Positions 47,949-56,512 of a stretch of DNA of 64,000 bases are shown piece by piece; position 1 is the first letter of the stretch; each line of letters starts with the position of its first letter. Source of the DNA: Nocardioides sp. 1609 (GTDB taxonomy: Bacteria; Actinomycetota; Actinomycetes; Propionibacteriales; Nocardioidaceae); NCBI RefSeq assembly GCF_004522105.1, contig NZ_SPUJ01000003.1:558001-622000 (forward strand), written 5' to 3'. Made by a program: the position numbers and the translations under genes. The notes beneath the pieces were generated by a model. It saw only the letters and a program-made list of their open reading frames with translations, did no database searches and was not told the DNA's origin.

Positions 47949-49538
47949 ATGACTCGGGACCCCGCTCCGCTCACCCCCGCCCCCTCGCTGCCCCGCCGCC
48001 GACTGCTCCAGGGCGCCGCCCTGTCGGCGCTGGCGGTCCCCCTCGCCTCGCCGGCCGCGGGTGCGCCCGCGTTCGTCCGCTCCGGCCGGCCGCTGCTGAC
48101 CCACGGCGTCCAGGCCGGTGACGTCCGGGACGGGCGAGCCGTGCTGTGGAGCCGCGCCGACCGACCGTCGCGCCTGGTGGCCGAGATCTCCCGCGACAGC
48201 TCGTTCCGGCGGTACCGGACGGTGCGCGGGCCGGTCGTGACGCCGCGCACCGACCTGACGGGCGAGATCGACCTGCGTGGGCTGCCGTCGGGCACCGACC
48301 TGCACTACCGGATCCGGGCCGTCGACCTGCACGACCCGCGACGGTCGGGACCGGCCGAGGTGGGCCGGCTGCGCACGGCGCCGGGACGCCGCGACGACGT
48401 CCGGTTCCTGTGGTCCGGCGACATCGCCGGACAGGGCTGGGGCGTCAACCCCGACCTCGGCGGTTTCCGGATCGCGGACGCGATGCGGGCCCGTGACGCC
48501 GACTTCTTCCTGTGCAGCGGCGACAACGTCTACGCCGACGGACCCGTGGTGGAGAGCGTCGCGCTCCCGGACGGCTCGACGTGGCGCAACGTGACGACCG
48601 AGGCGAAGTCGAAGGTGGCCGAGACGCTGGAGGAGTTCCGCGGGCAGTACCAGTACAACCTGATGGCCGACAACTGGCGGGCGTTCCTCGCCGAGACCGC
48701 CCAGGTCTCGCAGTGGGACGACCACGAGGTCACCAACAACTGGTACCCCGGCGAGATCCTGGACGACGTCCGCTACAGCGAGAAGCGCGTCGACGTCCTG
48801 GCCGCCCGCGCGCACCGCGCCTTCCACGACTACGTGCCCGTCGCCGACATCTCCCCCGACCCCGACGGGCGGGTCTACCGGGTCATCCACCACGGCCCGC
48901 TGCTCGACCTGTTCGTCCTCGACATGCGCACGTACAAGGACCCCAACACCGCCAACGGCGAACCCGGTCGCGCGGGTCGCGACGGAGGCGTCCTCGGACG
49001 CCGTCAGACCCGGTGGCTGCTCGACGAGCTGAGCCGGTCCCGGGCCACCTGGAAGGTCATCGCCGCCGACCTCCCGCTCGGCCTCGTGGTGCCCGACGGC
49101 ACCGCCGCGCAGGAGGGGATCGCGCAGGGCGACCCCGGCGCTCCGCTGGGACGCGAGATCGACGTCGCCGACGTCCTCACCGGGCTCCAGCGGCTCGGGA
49201 TCCGCAACCACGTGTGGCTCACCGCCGACGTCCACTACACCGCCGCGCACCACTACTCGCCGGACCGGGCGACCTACGACGACTTCGACCCGTTCTGGGA
49301 GTTCGTCTCCGGGCCGCTGAACGCCGGCGCCTTCGGGCCCAACGCCCTCGACGCCACGTTCGGACCCGTGGCCGACTTCGTCGCGGCCCCGCCGGCGCCG
49401 AACGCCTCGCCCGCCCAGGGGTTCCAGTTCTTCGGGGAGGTCGGCATCGACGCCGGCACCCAGCAGCTGACGGTGACCCTGCGCGACGTCGACGGCGCGG
49501 CGATCTACGAACGCACCCTCGACCCCGCCCGCCGCTGA
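47949..49538 (+). CDS. PhoD-type alkaline phosphatase/phosphodiesterase, Tat-exported
   Basis: PhoD family metallophosphatase of 529 residues. The Tat signal is [21 protein letters not shown] Pho-like N-terminal beta domain follows ([20 protein letters not shown]). Metal ligands appear in [37 protein letters not shown] and [13 protein letters not shown]. Folded export through Tat fits its Ca/Fe cofactor. It would release phosphate from esters or teichoic acids outside the cell. GGAGG is 8 nt before the ATG. No Pho box was recognised. Confidence 0.93.
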   Translation: MTRDPAPLTPAPSLPRRRLLQGAALSALAVPLASPAAGAPAFVRSGRPLLTHGVQAGDVRDGRAVLWSRADRPSRLVAEISRDSSFRRYRTVRGPVVTPRTDLTGEIDLRGLPSGTDLHYRIRAVDLHDPRRSGPAEVGRLRTAPGRRDDVRFLWSGDIAGQGWGVNPDLGGFRIADAMRARDADFFLCSGDNVYADGPVVESVALPDGSTWRNVTTEAKSKVAETLEEFRGQYQYNLMADNWRAFLAETAQVSQWDDHEVTNNWYPGEILDDVRYSEKRVDVLAARAHRAFHDYVPVADISPDPDGRVYRVIHHGPLLDLFVLDMRTYKDPNTANGEPGRAGRDGGVLGRRQTRWLLDELSRSRATWKVIAADLPLGLVVPDGTAAQEGIAQGDPGAPLGREIDVADVLTGLQRLGIRNHVWLTADVHYTAAHHYSPDRATYDDFDPFWEFVSGPLNAGAFGPNALDATFGPVADFVAAPPAPNASPAQGFQFFGEVGIDAGTQQLTVTLRDVDGAAIYERTLDPARR

Positions 49539-49584
49539 CGTCGGCGCCCCCGCCCGGGCGCCCGTGGTCACGCCCGCCGGTGCG

Positions 49585-51306
49585 TCACTCCGGCGAGGCG
49601 ACCGCCTCCTTCATCTTGGCGATCGCGAAACCCCAGCCCTGCTCGATCGTGGGCTTCGGCGGGATCGCGACCTCGTCGGGGTTGGTGACGACGTCGAGGA
49701 GCACCGGCCCCGGGTGCGCCAGGGCCGCCGCGACCGCCCCGTCGACGTCGTTCGGGTCCTCCACCCGGACGCCGTGCAGCCCGATCGCCTCGGCGACCCG
49801 GGCGAAGTCGGGGTTCCGCAGCACGGTGCCGAACTCGGGCAGGCCGACCTGCTCCATCTCGAGCTTGACCATGCCGAGCCGGCTGTTGTCGAAGACGACG
49901 AGCTTGACCGGGAGGTCGTGGGAGACCGCGGTGATCAGGTCGCCCATCAGCATCGAGAGGCCGCCGTCGCCGCAGAACGCGACCACCTGACGCGACCGGT
50001 CCAGCGCCTGGGCGCCGAGGGCCATCGGCATCGCGTTGGCCATCGAGCCGAGGTTGAACGAGCCGAGGATGCGGCGCGAGCCGGTGATCTCGACGAACCG
50101 CGAGAGCCACACGGTCGCCATCCCGGTGTCGGCGGTGAAGATCGCGTCCGCGGCGGCGTGCCGGTCGAGGGAGGCCGCGAGGAGCTCGGGACGGATCTTG
50201 TGGTCGCGGTTGTCGACGCGGCGCCGCAGCAGCCCCGCCCGCTGGTGGTCGTGGTCGGGGCTGGTGAGGCGCGCCTGGGCGCTCCGCCAGCCCTCGTAGG
50301 CGTGCCGCGCCTCGTCGAGGTGACCGCGGTCGTCCTTCTGCTCCAGCAGCGGGAGCAGCGCCTCGAGACCGAGGCGGGTGTCGGCGACGATCGCGTGGTC
50401 GACGGGCGTGCGCCGTCCGATGTGGGCGCCGCGCAGGTCGAGCTGCACGACGGTCTTCCCGGTGGGGAGGAACTGCGTGTAGGGGAAGTCGGTGCCCACG
50501 AGGAACAGCACGTCGCAGTCCTCGAAGGCCTGCGCGGTCGCGGGGTTGCCCAGGAGTCCCGACTGCCCGACCTGGTGCGGGTGGTCGTCGAAGCCCTCCT
50601 TGGCCTTGAGCGAGACCACCATCGGCGCGGCCAGCCGCTCGGCGAGCCGGTCGACCTCCGCCCGCGCGTGCCGGGCACCCATGCCGACGAGCAGGGTCAC
50701 CCGGTCTCCGGCGTTGATCGCCACGGCGGCGTCGCGGACGGCGTCCGGGTCGGGTGCGGTCAGCGGCTGGCGCGCCACGAACGACGGGACCGGCGTGTGC
50801 TTCGGGACGTCGAGCCCGCCGAGGTCGCCGGGCAGCGTGAGCACCGAGACGCCGCGCTCCTGCAGGGCGGCGTTGCCGGCCTGCTCGACCAGCTTGGGGA
50901 ACTGCTCGACGCTGGTCACGGTCTGGCAGAACACGGCGACGTCGGCGAACAGGACGTCGTTGTCGACCTCCTGGAAGAAGTCGGAGCCCATGTCCTCGCG
51001 CGGGACCTGCCCGATGATGGCCAGCACCGGCGTGTGCGACTTCTTCGCGTCGTAGAGGCCGTTGAGCAGGTGGATCGCGCCCGGGCCGACGGTGCCCATG
51101 CAGACGGCGAGGTCGCCGGTGAGCTGCGACTGCGCCGAGGCGGCGAAGGCGGCGGCCTCCTCGTGGCGCACCCCGACCCACTCGATCCGGTCCTCGCGCC
51201 GGATCGCGTCGGTGACCGGGTTGAGGGCGTCGCCGACCACGCCCCAGACCTGGGTGACGCCGTGCTCGGCGAGGGAGGCGATGAGGTGCTCTGCGACGGT
51301 GGGCAT
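49585..51306 (-). CDS. poxB: Pyruvate:quinone oxidoreductase (PoxB-like, ThDP/FAD)
   Basis: ThDP-dependent pyruvate oxidase of 573 residues (E. coli PoxB is 572). The N-terminal PYR domain has WGVVGDALNPVTDAIR and VRHEEAAAFAASA (catalytic Glu). The central domain follows, then the PP domain with FCGDGGLSMLMGDLITA and VFDNSRLGMVKLEME (GDG..N ThDP motif). It turns pyruvate into acetate and CO2, passing electrons to quinone at the membrane; a C-terminal amphipathic tail is expected. ATG 51306 fixes the family N-terminus. It follows the FMN glutamate-synthase-like gene by 40 bp. Confidence 0.93.
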   Translation of the reverse strand: MPTVAEHLIASLAEHGVTQVWGVVGDALNPVTDAIRREDRIEWVGVRHEEAAAFAASAQSQLTGDLAVCMGTVGPGAIHLLNGLYDAKKSHTPVLAIIGQVPREDMGSDFFQEVDNDVLFADVAVFCQTVTSVEQFPKLVEQAGNAALQERGVSVLTLPGDLGGLDVPKHTPVPSFVARQPLTAPDPDAVRDAAVAINAGDRVTLLVGMGARHARAEVDRLAERLAAPMVVSLKAKEGFDDHPHQVGQSGLLGNPATAQAFEDCDVLFLVGTDFPYTQFLPTGKTVVQLDLRGAHIGRRTPVDHAIVADTRLGLEALLPLLEQKDDRGHLDEARHAYEGWRSAQARLTSPDHDHQRAGLLRRRVDNRDHKIRPELLAASLDRHAAADAIFTADTGMATVWLSRFVEITGSRRILGSFNLGSMANAMPMALGAQALDRSRQVVAFCGDGGLSMLMGDLITAVSHDLPVKLVVFDNSRLGMVKLEMEQVGLPEFGTVLRNPDFARVAEAIGLHGVRVEDPNDVDGAVAAALAHPGPVLLDVVTNPDEVAIPPKPTIEQGWGFAIAKMKEAVASPE

Positions 51307-51346
51307 GTCACCACGGTGCCAGGCGGCACCAGCGGGCGACAGCGCG

Positions 51347-52942
51347 TCAGGGGGTGAAGCGGTCCGGGTCGGCGGCGTCCCAGTCGGCACGCCAGCTCTC
51401 GGGTGCGCCCGTCAGCAGCTCGCCGGGCGCGAGGTAGTCGAACAGCTCGGCGTACGACGCGATGGTGCCGTGGTCGACGCGGCGCCGCAGCATGCGCGGG
51501 TCGAGGTCGTCGAAGGAGTGCAGCCCCATCGAGGCGACGACCCGGGCCGCCGACTCGACCACCTCGCGCTGGTAGCTGGTGACCCGCGCGGTCTTGTCGA
51601 CGACGTCGAGGGCACGGGTCCGCTTGGGGTCCTGGGTGGCCACCCCGACCGGGCAGGTGTTGGTGTGGCAGGTCTGGGCCTGGATGCAGCCGACCGCCAT
51701 CATCATCGCGCGGGCCGCGTTGGTGAAGTCGGCGCCCTGGATGATCCGCTTGACGACGTCGACGCCGGTCGCGACCTTGCCGGAGGCGCCGAGCTTGACG
51801 TGGTCGCGCAGGCCGACGCCGACCAGGGCGTTGTCCACGGTCATCAGGGCCTCGGTAAGCGGCATGCCGACGTGGTCGGAGAACTCCATCGGTGCCGCCC
51901 CGGTGCCGCCCTCGGCACCGTCGACCACGATGAAGTCGGGCGTGACGCCCTCCTCGACCATCGCCTTGCAGATCGCGAGCAGGTCGACCCGGGAGCCGAG
52001 GCACAGCTTGAACCCGGCCGGCTTGCCGCCGGCGAGCCGGCGCAGGTGGGCGACGAAGAGCACCAGCTCGCGCGGGGTCGAGAAGACCCGGTGGTAGGCC
52101 GGCGAGACGACCGTCTGCCCGAGCGGGACGCCGCGGGTCTCGGCGATCTCCCGGTTGACCTTCGCGCCGGGCAGCACGCCGCCCAGCCCGGGCTTGGCAC
52201 CCTGGCTCAGCTTGATGCTCACCATCTTGACCTGGGGGTCGGCGGCCTTGGCGGCGAACTCGTCCTCGTCGAACCCGCCGTCGGGCGTGCGGCAGCCGAA
52301 GTAGCCCGAGCCGATCTCCCAGACCAGGTCGCCACCCTGGCGGTGGTACGGGCTGATCGCGCCCTCGCCGGTGTCGTGCGCGAACCCGCCCCCGGCGGCA
52401 CCGCGGTTCAGGGCCTCGATGGCGCTGCCGCTCAGCGAGCCGAAGCTCATCGCGCTCACGTTGAGCAGCGCCATGTCGTAGGGCTGGGTGCAGTCCGGAC
52501 CACCGATGCGGACCCGTGGCGGCTCCGGCAGCGGGTCGACGGGCCGGGTGGAGTGCACCAGGTACTCGTAGCCCACGGCGTACAGGTCGCGCTCGGTGCC
52601 GAACGGCTGCTCCTCCTGCTGGCCCTTCGAGCGCTGGTAGATCGAGGAGCGGGTGTTGCGGTCGTAGGGCCGGCCGTCGAAGTTGCGCTCGATGAAGTAC
52701 TGCTGGAGCTCGGGGCGGATGCCCTCCATCAGGAACCGCATGTGCCCGATCACCGGGTAGTTGCGCAGGATGGCGTGCTGCTTCTGCACCAGGTCGTGCA
52801 CGCCGACGACCAGCAGCCCGAGCACCACGGCGAGCAGCAGGAACCACCCGGGGCCGCCGATCGTGGCCGCGAGGGTGGCCATCGCGCCCAGGAACAGCAG
52901 GAACCCGAGGACGTAGAAGCGCAGCACGACTCGGTTGTACAC
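51347..52942 (-). CDS. Membrane-anchored FMN glutamate-synthase-like protein
   Basis: Protein of 531 residues with two N-terminal transmembrane segments (about 5-28 and 33-50). The rest is the FMN-binding domain of the glutamate synthase large subunit. [3Fe-4S] ligands are in CIQAQTCHTNTCPVG. Flavin-site stretches are NVSAMSFGSLSGSAI and DGAEGGTGAAP. The amidotransferase half is missing, so it cannot use glutamine alone. Homologues are called FMN-binding glutamate synthase family and are of unclear role; some relate to methylamine-glutamate metabolism. Confidence 0.92.
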   Translation of the reverse strand: MYNRVVLRFYVLGFLLFLGAMATLAATIGGPGWFLLLAVVLGLLVVGVHDLVQKQHAILRNYPVIGHMRFLMEGIRPELQQYFIERNFDGRPYDRNTRSSIYQRSKGQQEEQPFGTERDLYAVGYEYLVHSTRPVDPLPEPPRVRIGGPDCTQPYDMALLNVSAMSFGSLSGSAIEALNRGAAGGGFAHDTGEGAISPYHRQGGDLVWEIGSGYFGCRTPDGGFDEDEFAAKAADPQVKMVSIKLSQGAKPGLGGVLPGAKVNREIAETRGVPLGQTVVSPAYHRVFSTPRELVLFVAHLRRLAGGKPAGFKLCLGSRVDLLAICKAMVEEGVTPDFIVVDGAEGGTGAAPMEFSDHVGMPLTEALMTVDNALVGVGLRDHVKLGASGKVATGVDVVKRIIQGADFTNAARAMMMAVGCIQAQTCHTNTCPVGVATQDPKRTRALDVVDKTARVTSYQREVVESAARVVASMGLHSFDDLDPRMLRRRVDHGTIASYAELFDYLAPGELLTGAPESWRADWDAADPDRFTP

Positions 52943-53000
52943 CCGATCCGCCGGGCGATCGGTTCGGCGCGACGACGCCGCGTCGGCGAGGATGTCGCTC

Positions 53001-53957
53001 GTGATCTCGCCGCGGCCCTACCCCGCCCCCGTCGGCCGCACCGCCCGGCGCCTGGAGTGGCCGCACCTGCCCCCGGTGATCCGGTCGGCCGTCGAGTGGC
53101 GGATCGGGACGACGGTCCTCGCCGCGCACTCGCAGACCGCCGGGTTCACGCCCGGCTTCGCGTCGGTGCTGGTGGGCGCGGACGGCTCGCGGCACTTCGT
53201 CAAGGCGGCCTCGGTCAAGGCCCAGCGGCCGTTCGCGGAGTCCTACCGCGAGGAGGCGCGCAAGCTGGGGGCGCTGCCGGCCGGCGTCCCGGCCCCGCGG
53301 CTGCTGTGGGTGCACGACGCCGACGACTGGGTGGTGCTCGGCATCGAGCACGTCGAGGCCCGCGCCCCGCGCCGGCCGTGGACCCGCGGCGACCTCGACC
53401 TCGCGCTCGACATGCTCGCCACGACCGCCGCGGTCCTGACCCCGCCGCCGGCCGGGCTGGCCCTCGACACCTTCGCCGCCGAGCTGGCCGGGTGGCCGGC
53501 GTGCTGGGACTACGCGCTGCGCACCTTCGTCCTCCCGCACGGCGAGGAGGCCGCGGCCCTCGCGGCCCGGTTCGGCGAGGTCGTCGACGGCACGACGGTG
53601 GTGCACACCGACGTGCGCGACGACAACATCCTGCTCGCCGCCGACGGACGCGCGCTGCTCTGCGACTGGAACTGGCCCGTGCTCGGCGCCCCCTGGCTCG
53701 ACTCGCTGCTCCTGCTCGTCGGTCCGTGCGGCGACGGGATCGACGTCGAGGCCGTCCTCGCCGAGCACCCGACGTTCGCCGACGTGCCGGCCGAGTCGGT
53801 CGACATCCTGCTGGCCCTCGTCATCGGCTACTTCCTGAAGTCGGCCGACGACCCCGTGCCCCCGACGTCACCGCACCTGCGGGACCACCAGCGCTGGCAG
53901 GCCGACGTGCTCTGGGACTGGCTCTGCGAGCGACGCGGGTGGGAGACCGGCGAGTGA
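53001..53957 (+). CDS. APH-family phosphotransferase, first of a tandem pair
   Basis: Kinase-like protein of 318 residues. Catalytic loop VVHTDVRDDNILLAADG carries the Asp and Asn; ALLCDWNWP supplies the metal Asp. The N-lobe has HFVKAASVKAQ. The substrate is unknown; it belongs to the broad aminoglycoside/choline/hydroxymethyl-lysine kinase clan. GTG 53001 is preferred (GAGGA 8 nt before); ATG 52992 also fits. Its stop overlaps the next kinase gene (GTGA), giving a coupled pair. Confidence 0.84.
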   Translation: MISPRPYPAPVGRTARRLEWPHLPPVIRSAVEWRIGTTVLAAHSQTAGFTPGFASVLVGADGSRHFVKAASVKAQRPFAESYREEARKLGALPAGVPAPRLLWVHDADDWVVLGIEHVEARAPRRPWTRGDLDLALDMLATTAAVLTPPPAGLALDTFAAELAGWPACWDYALRTFVLPHGEEAAALAARFGEVVDGTTVVHTDVRDDNILLAADGRALLCDWNWPVLGAPWLDSLLLLVGPCGDGIDVEAVLAEHPTFADVPAESVDILLALVIGYFLKSADDPVPPTSPHLRDHQRWQADVLWDWLCERRGWETGE

Positions 53958-54958
53958 GCGCACCACGGGCGGTCGGCCGTCGCGCGACGTATGCCGAGAT
54001 GCCGGCGGCGGTGCGGGCCTGGGTGACGCAGACCCTCGGCTCCCCCGTCGTCGAGGCCAGCGAGCAGGTCGGCGGCTTCTCCCCCGGGTGCGCCACCCGG
54101 CTGCGCTGCGCCGACGGCAGTCGTGCGTTCGTGAAGGCGGTGGGCGCCGACCTCAACCCCGACAGCCCGACCCTGTTCCGACGCGAGGTGCTCGCCCTGT
54201 CGCTGCTGGGCTCGCACCCGCTGTGGGCCGACCTGCTGGCGTCGTACGACGAGGGTGGCTGGGTGGCCCTGCTGCTCGAGGACGTCGAGGGCCACCACCC
54301 CGACCTCGACGACGACGCCGTGATGGGCCGGCTCGTCGACGACACCGACCGGCTCGTGGCCGTCATGGCGCAGCGGGTGCCCGAGCCGCCCGCGCCCCCT
54401 CCGGCGACCGGCAACGCCCTGTACCGCGCCGGTCTCACCGACCTGCGGGCGACGTTCGTCGGGTGGCGGGCCGGGCTCGAGCACGCCGCCGAGATGCCCC
54501 CCGGCCTGGTGCCGGCCTGGGTCGTCGAGCACCGCGACGACCTGGTGCCCGGCGTCCGGGCCCTCGCCGAGCAGCCGAACGACCACCTCGTGCACTACGA
54601 CATCCGCAACGACAACCTCCTCGTGCGACCTACCGGCGACCTGGTCTTCCTCGACTGGGGCGCCTGCGGCATCGGGCCGGACTGGCTCGACCCGTTGCTG
54701 GCTCGGCTGGAACGGGTGGACCTCCCCTGGTTCGACGACTCCCTCGCCACCTCCCCCGCCCTGGCACGGGTCGGCGACGACGTGGTGACGTCGTGGCTGG
54801 TCGCGATGGGGACCTACCTGGCCCACCGCGCGCACACCGCCGTCGACGTCAACCTGCCGACCCTGCAAGACTTCCGACGGCGCGAGTCGGCCCGGATGCT
54901 CGGCGCCGCGGCGCGCCGGCTGGGTCTCGGTCCGAGATCCGGTGCGGGACCCGGGTGA
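53954..54958 (+). CDS. APH-family phosphotransferase, second of a tandem pair
   Basis: Kinase-like protein of 334 residues, similar in plan to the preceding gene. Catalytic loop LVHYDIRNDNLLVRPTG; metal Asp in VFLDWGACGIGP. N-lobe RAFVKAVGAD. The two probably arose by duplication and act on small hydroxylated or amine substrates. Translation is coupled to the upstream gene by GTGA. It ends about 120 bp before rpsT. The product is not assigned. Confidence 0.84.
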   Translation: MSAPRAVGRRATYAEMPAAVRAWVTQTLGSPVVEASEQVGGFSPGCATRLRCADGSRAFVKAVGADLNPDSPTLFRREVLALSLLGSHPLWADLLASYDEGGWVALLLEDVEGHHPDLDDDAVMGRLVDDTDRLVAVMAQRVPEPPAPPPATGNALYRAGLTDLRATFVGWRAGLEHAAEMPPGLVPAWVVEHRDDLVPGVRALAEQPNDHLVHYDIRNDNLLVRPTGDLVFLDWGACGIGPDWLDPLLARLERVDLPWFDDSLATSPALARVGDDVVTSWLVAMGTYLAHRAHTAVDVNLPTLQDFRRRESARMLGAAARRLGLGPRSGAGPG

Positions 54959-54985
54959 CGATTTCTGTCCTGCCCGTCCCACTGG

Positions 54986-54991
54986 TAACTT
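54986..54991 (+). promoter_or_regulatory. Possible rpsT promoter -10 (TAACTT)
   Basis: TAACTT lies in the AT-richer gap before rpsT and would give a leader of about 90 nt. No S20 autoregulatory element was recognised. Confidence 0.35.
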
Positions 54992-55081
54992 GGTCCGTCG
55001 CGTGCCGGCCGTCCCGACGTGCCCACGCACCCAGACCTGCACCACCTGTCCAGCACCAGCATCCGAGGCGAAGGCAACCCT

Positions 55082-55342
55082 GTGGCGAACATCAAGAGCC
55101 AGATCAAGCGCAACAAGCAGAACGAGAAGCGGCACGAGCGCAACAAGGCCGTCAAGACCGGCCTGAAGACCGCCGTCCGCAAGTTCCGCGAGGCCGCGGC
55201 GGCCGGTGACAAGGACCAGGCGCTGACCCTCGGTCGCGAGGCCAACAAGGCGCTCGACAAGGCCGCCTCGAAGGGCGTCATCCACAAGAACCAGGCGGCG
55301 AACCGCAAGTCGGCGATCTCGAAGACCTCCGCCTCGCTCTGA
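55082..55342 (+). CDS. rpsT: 30S ribosomal protein S20
   Basis: Small-subunit protein S20, 86 residues, basic helical bundle. It begins [20 protein letters not shown] and ends [17 protein letters not shown], matching the family. GTG start; its leader covers 54992-55081. It is followed by three palindromes that may end the transcript. Confidence 0.97.
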   Translation: MANIKSQIKRNKQNEKRHERNKAVKTGLKTAVRKFREAAAAGDKDQALTLGREANKALDKAASKGVIHKNQAANRKSAISKTSASL

Positions 55343-55354
55343 TCCTCACCTGCG

Positions 55355-55470
55355 TCGACCCGTCACCCATGGGTGACGGGTCGATCTGCATTTCGCGCTG
55401 ACCCGTCACCTATCGGTGACGGGTCGATGTCTGTCTTGCGCTGACCCGTCACCTATGGGTGACGGGTCAG
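55355..55470. repeat. Three tandem palindromes, 43-bp period
   Basis: GACCCGTCACC arms face GGTGACGGGTC with a 4-nt centre, at 55357-55382, 55400-55425 and 55443-55468. Centres are CATG, TATC and TATG. Flanks add 2 bp to copy 1 (TC/GA) and copy 3 (CT/AG). Spacers are 17 bp and AT-richer. They lie between convergent rpsT and holA. Use as bidirectional terminators, or as binding sites, is possible. Confidence 0.95.
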
Positions 55471-55493
55471 CGTGGTGGTCGGCGCGTTCGTGG

Positions 55494-56483
55494 TCAGCGC
55501 TCGTCGCGCAGGCCGGCGATGGTGAGCACCAGCCGCTCGAGGGCGTACGACGCGTCGCTGGCGGCGCCCTTGATGTCGGCGTCGGCCTGGGCCACCGCGC
55601 GGATGGCTCGCGACAGCCCGGACTCCGACCAGCCCTGGGCCTGCGAGCGCAGGGTTCGCAGCTTCCATGGCGGGACGCCGACCTCGCGGGCCAGGTCGGC
55701 CTCGCGCAACCCCCGCATCGCGCCCTTGTAGCGGGCCAGGCCCCGCGCGCTGCCGGCGAACGCCGAGGTCACCAGGACGGCGGGCGTGCCGTTGTCCATC
55801 GCCCAGCGCAGCTCCTCGAGCGCCTGCTCGCGATGCCCGGAGAACGCGTGGTCGGCCACCGCGAACGACTTGGCCTCGGCGCGCCCACCGAAGTAGCGCG
55901 CGATCTTGTCGGAGGTCAGCCGCTCGCCGAAGAAGTCGTTGGTGAGCTGGTGGGCGGCCGCCGACAGCGAGCGCAGGTCCTGGCCGACCGCCTCGACGAG
56001 GGCCCGGGCCGCGTCGTTGTCGATGGTGGCGCCGTGCCGGCGGACCTCGGCCGCGACGAACCCCGGGAACTCCGAGGCCTTGAGCTCCTCGGACTTCGCC
56101 TCGGTGACCCCGCGCAGCTTGCGCAGCTTGGTGAGGGTGCCGCTGCCCTTGGGGCCACCGCCGTGCACGAGCACGACGGCGACGTCCTCGACCGGCGCCG
56201 CGGCGTACTCGAGGAGGCCGGCGACCGACTCCTCGGGCAGGTTCTCCAGCCCCCGGACGACCACGCACCGCGTCGCGGAGAACAACGACGGCGCCGACAT
56301 CTCCCCGAGCGAGGCCAGGGTGAGGTCGGAGGCTCCGGTCTCGGAGAACTCGGCCTCGCCGTCGTGGGCCCGGACGACGTCGCGGACCGTCTGGACGGTG
56401 CGCTCGTTGAGGAACTCCTCCTTGCCGGTCACCAGGGTGACGCGGCCGAGCACGCTGCTGCTGTCCAGGTTCGCTGCCGGCAT
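55494..56483 (-). CDS. holA: DNA polymerase III delta subunit
   Basis: Clamp-loader delta subunit of about 329 residues that opens the sliding clamp. The opening reads VLGRVTLVTGKEEFLNERTV. Later segments include LFSATRCVVVRGLENL, VHGGGPKGSGTLTKLR and EELRWAMDNGTPAVLVTSAF, as in HolA. ATG 56483 has AGGG 7 nt before it; GTG 56516 overlaps the comEC stop (GTGA) and is also possible. It is the last gene of the comEA-comEC-holA run. Confidence 0.92.
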   Translation of the reverse strand: MPAANLDSSSVLGRVTLVTGKEEFLNERTVQTVRDVVRAHDGEAEFSETGASDLTLASLGEMSAPSLFSATRCVVVRGLENLPEESVAGLLEYAAAPVEDVAVVLVHGGGPKGSGTLTKLRKLRGVTEAKSEELKASEFPGFVAAEVRRHGATIDNDAARALVEAVGQDLRSLSAAAHQLTNDFFGERLTSDKIARYFGGRAEAKSFAVADHAFSGHREQALEELRWAMDNGTPAVLVTSAFAGSARGLARYKGAMRGLREADLAREVGVPPWKLRTLRSQAQGWSESGLSRAIRAVAQADADIKGAASDASYALERLVLTIAGLRDER

Positions 56484-56512
56484 GGCTGCACCCTGGCACA
56501 CGCCACCGACGC

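Noticed and set aside
51062..53953. Long N-terminal part of a plus-strand frame ending at 54958
   Set aside because: Antisense to the FMN glutamate-synthase-like gene; only the part from GTG 53954 has kinase motifs.
55355..55470. CRISPR array
   Set aside because: Only three palindromic units with very short, similar spacers and no cas genes.
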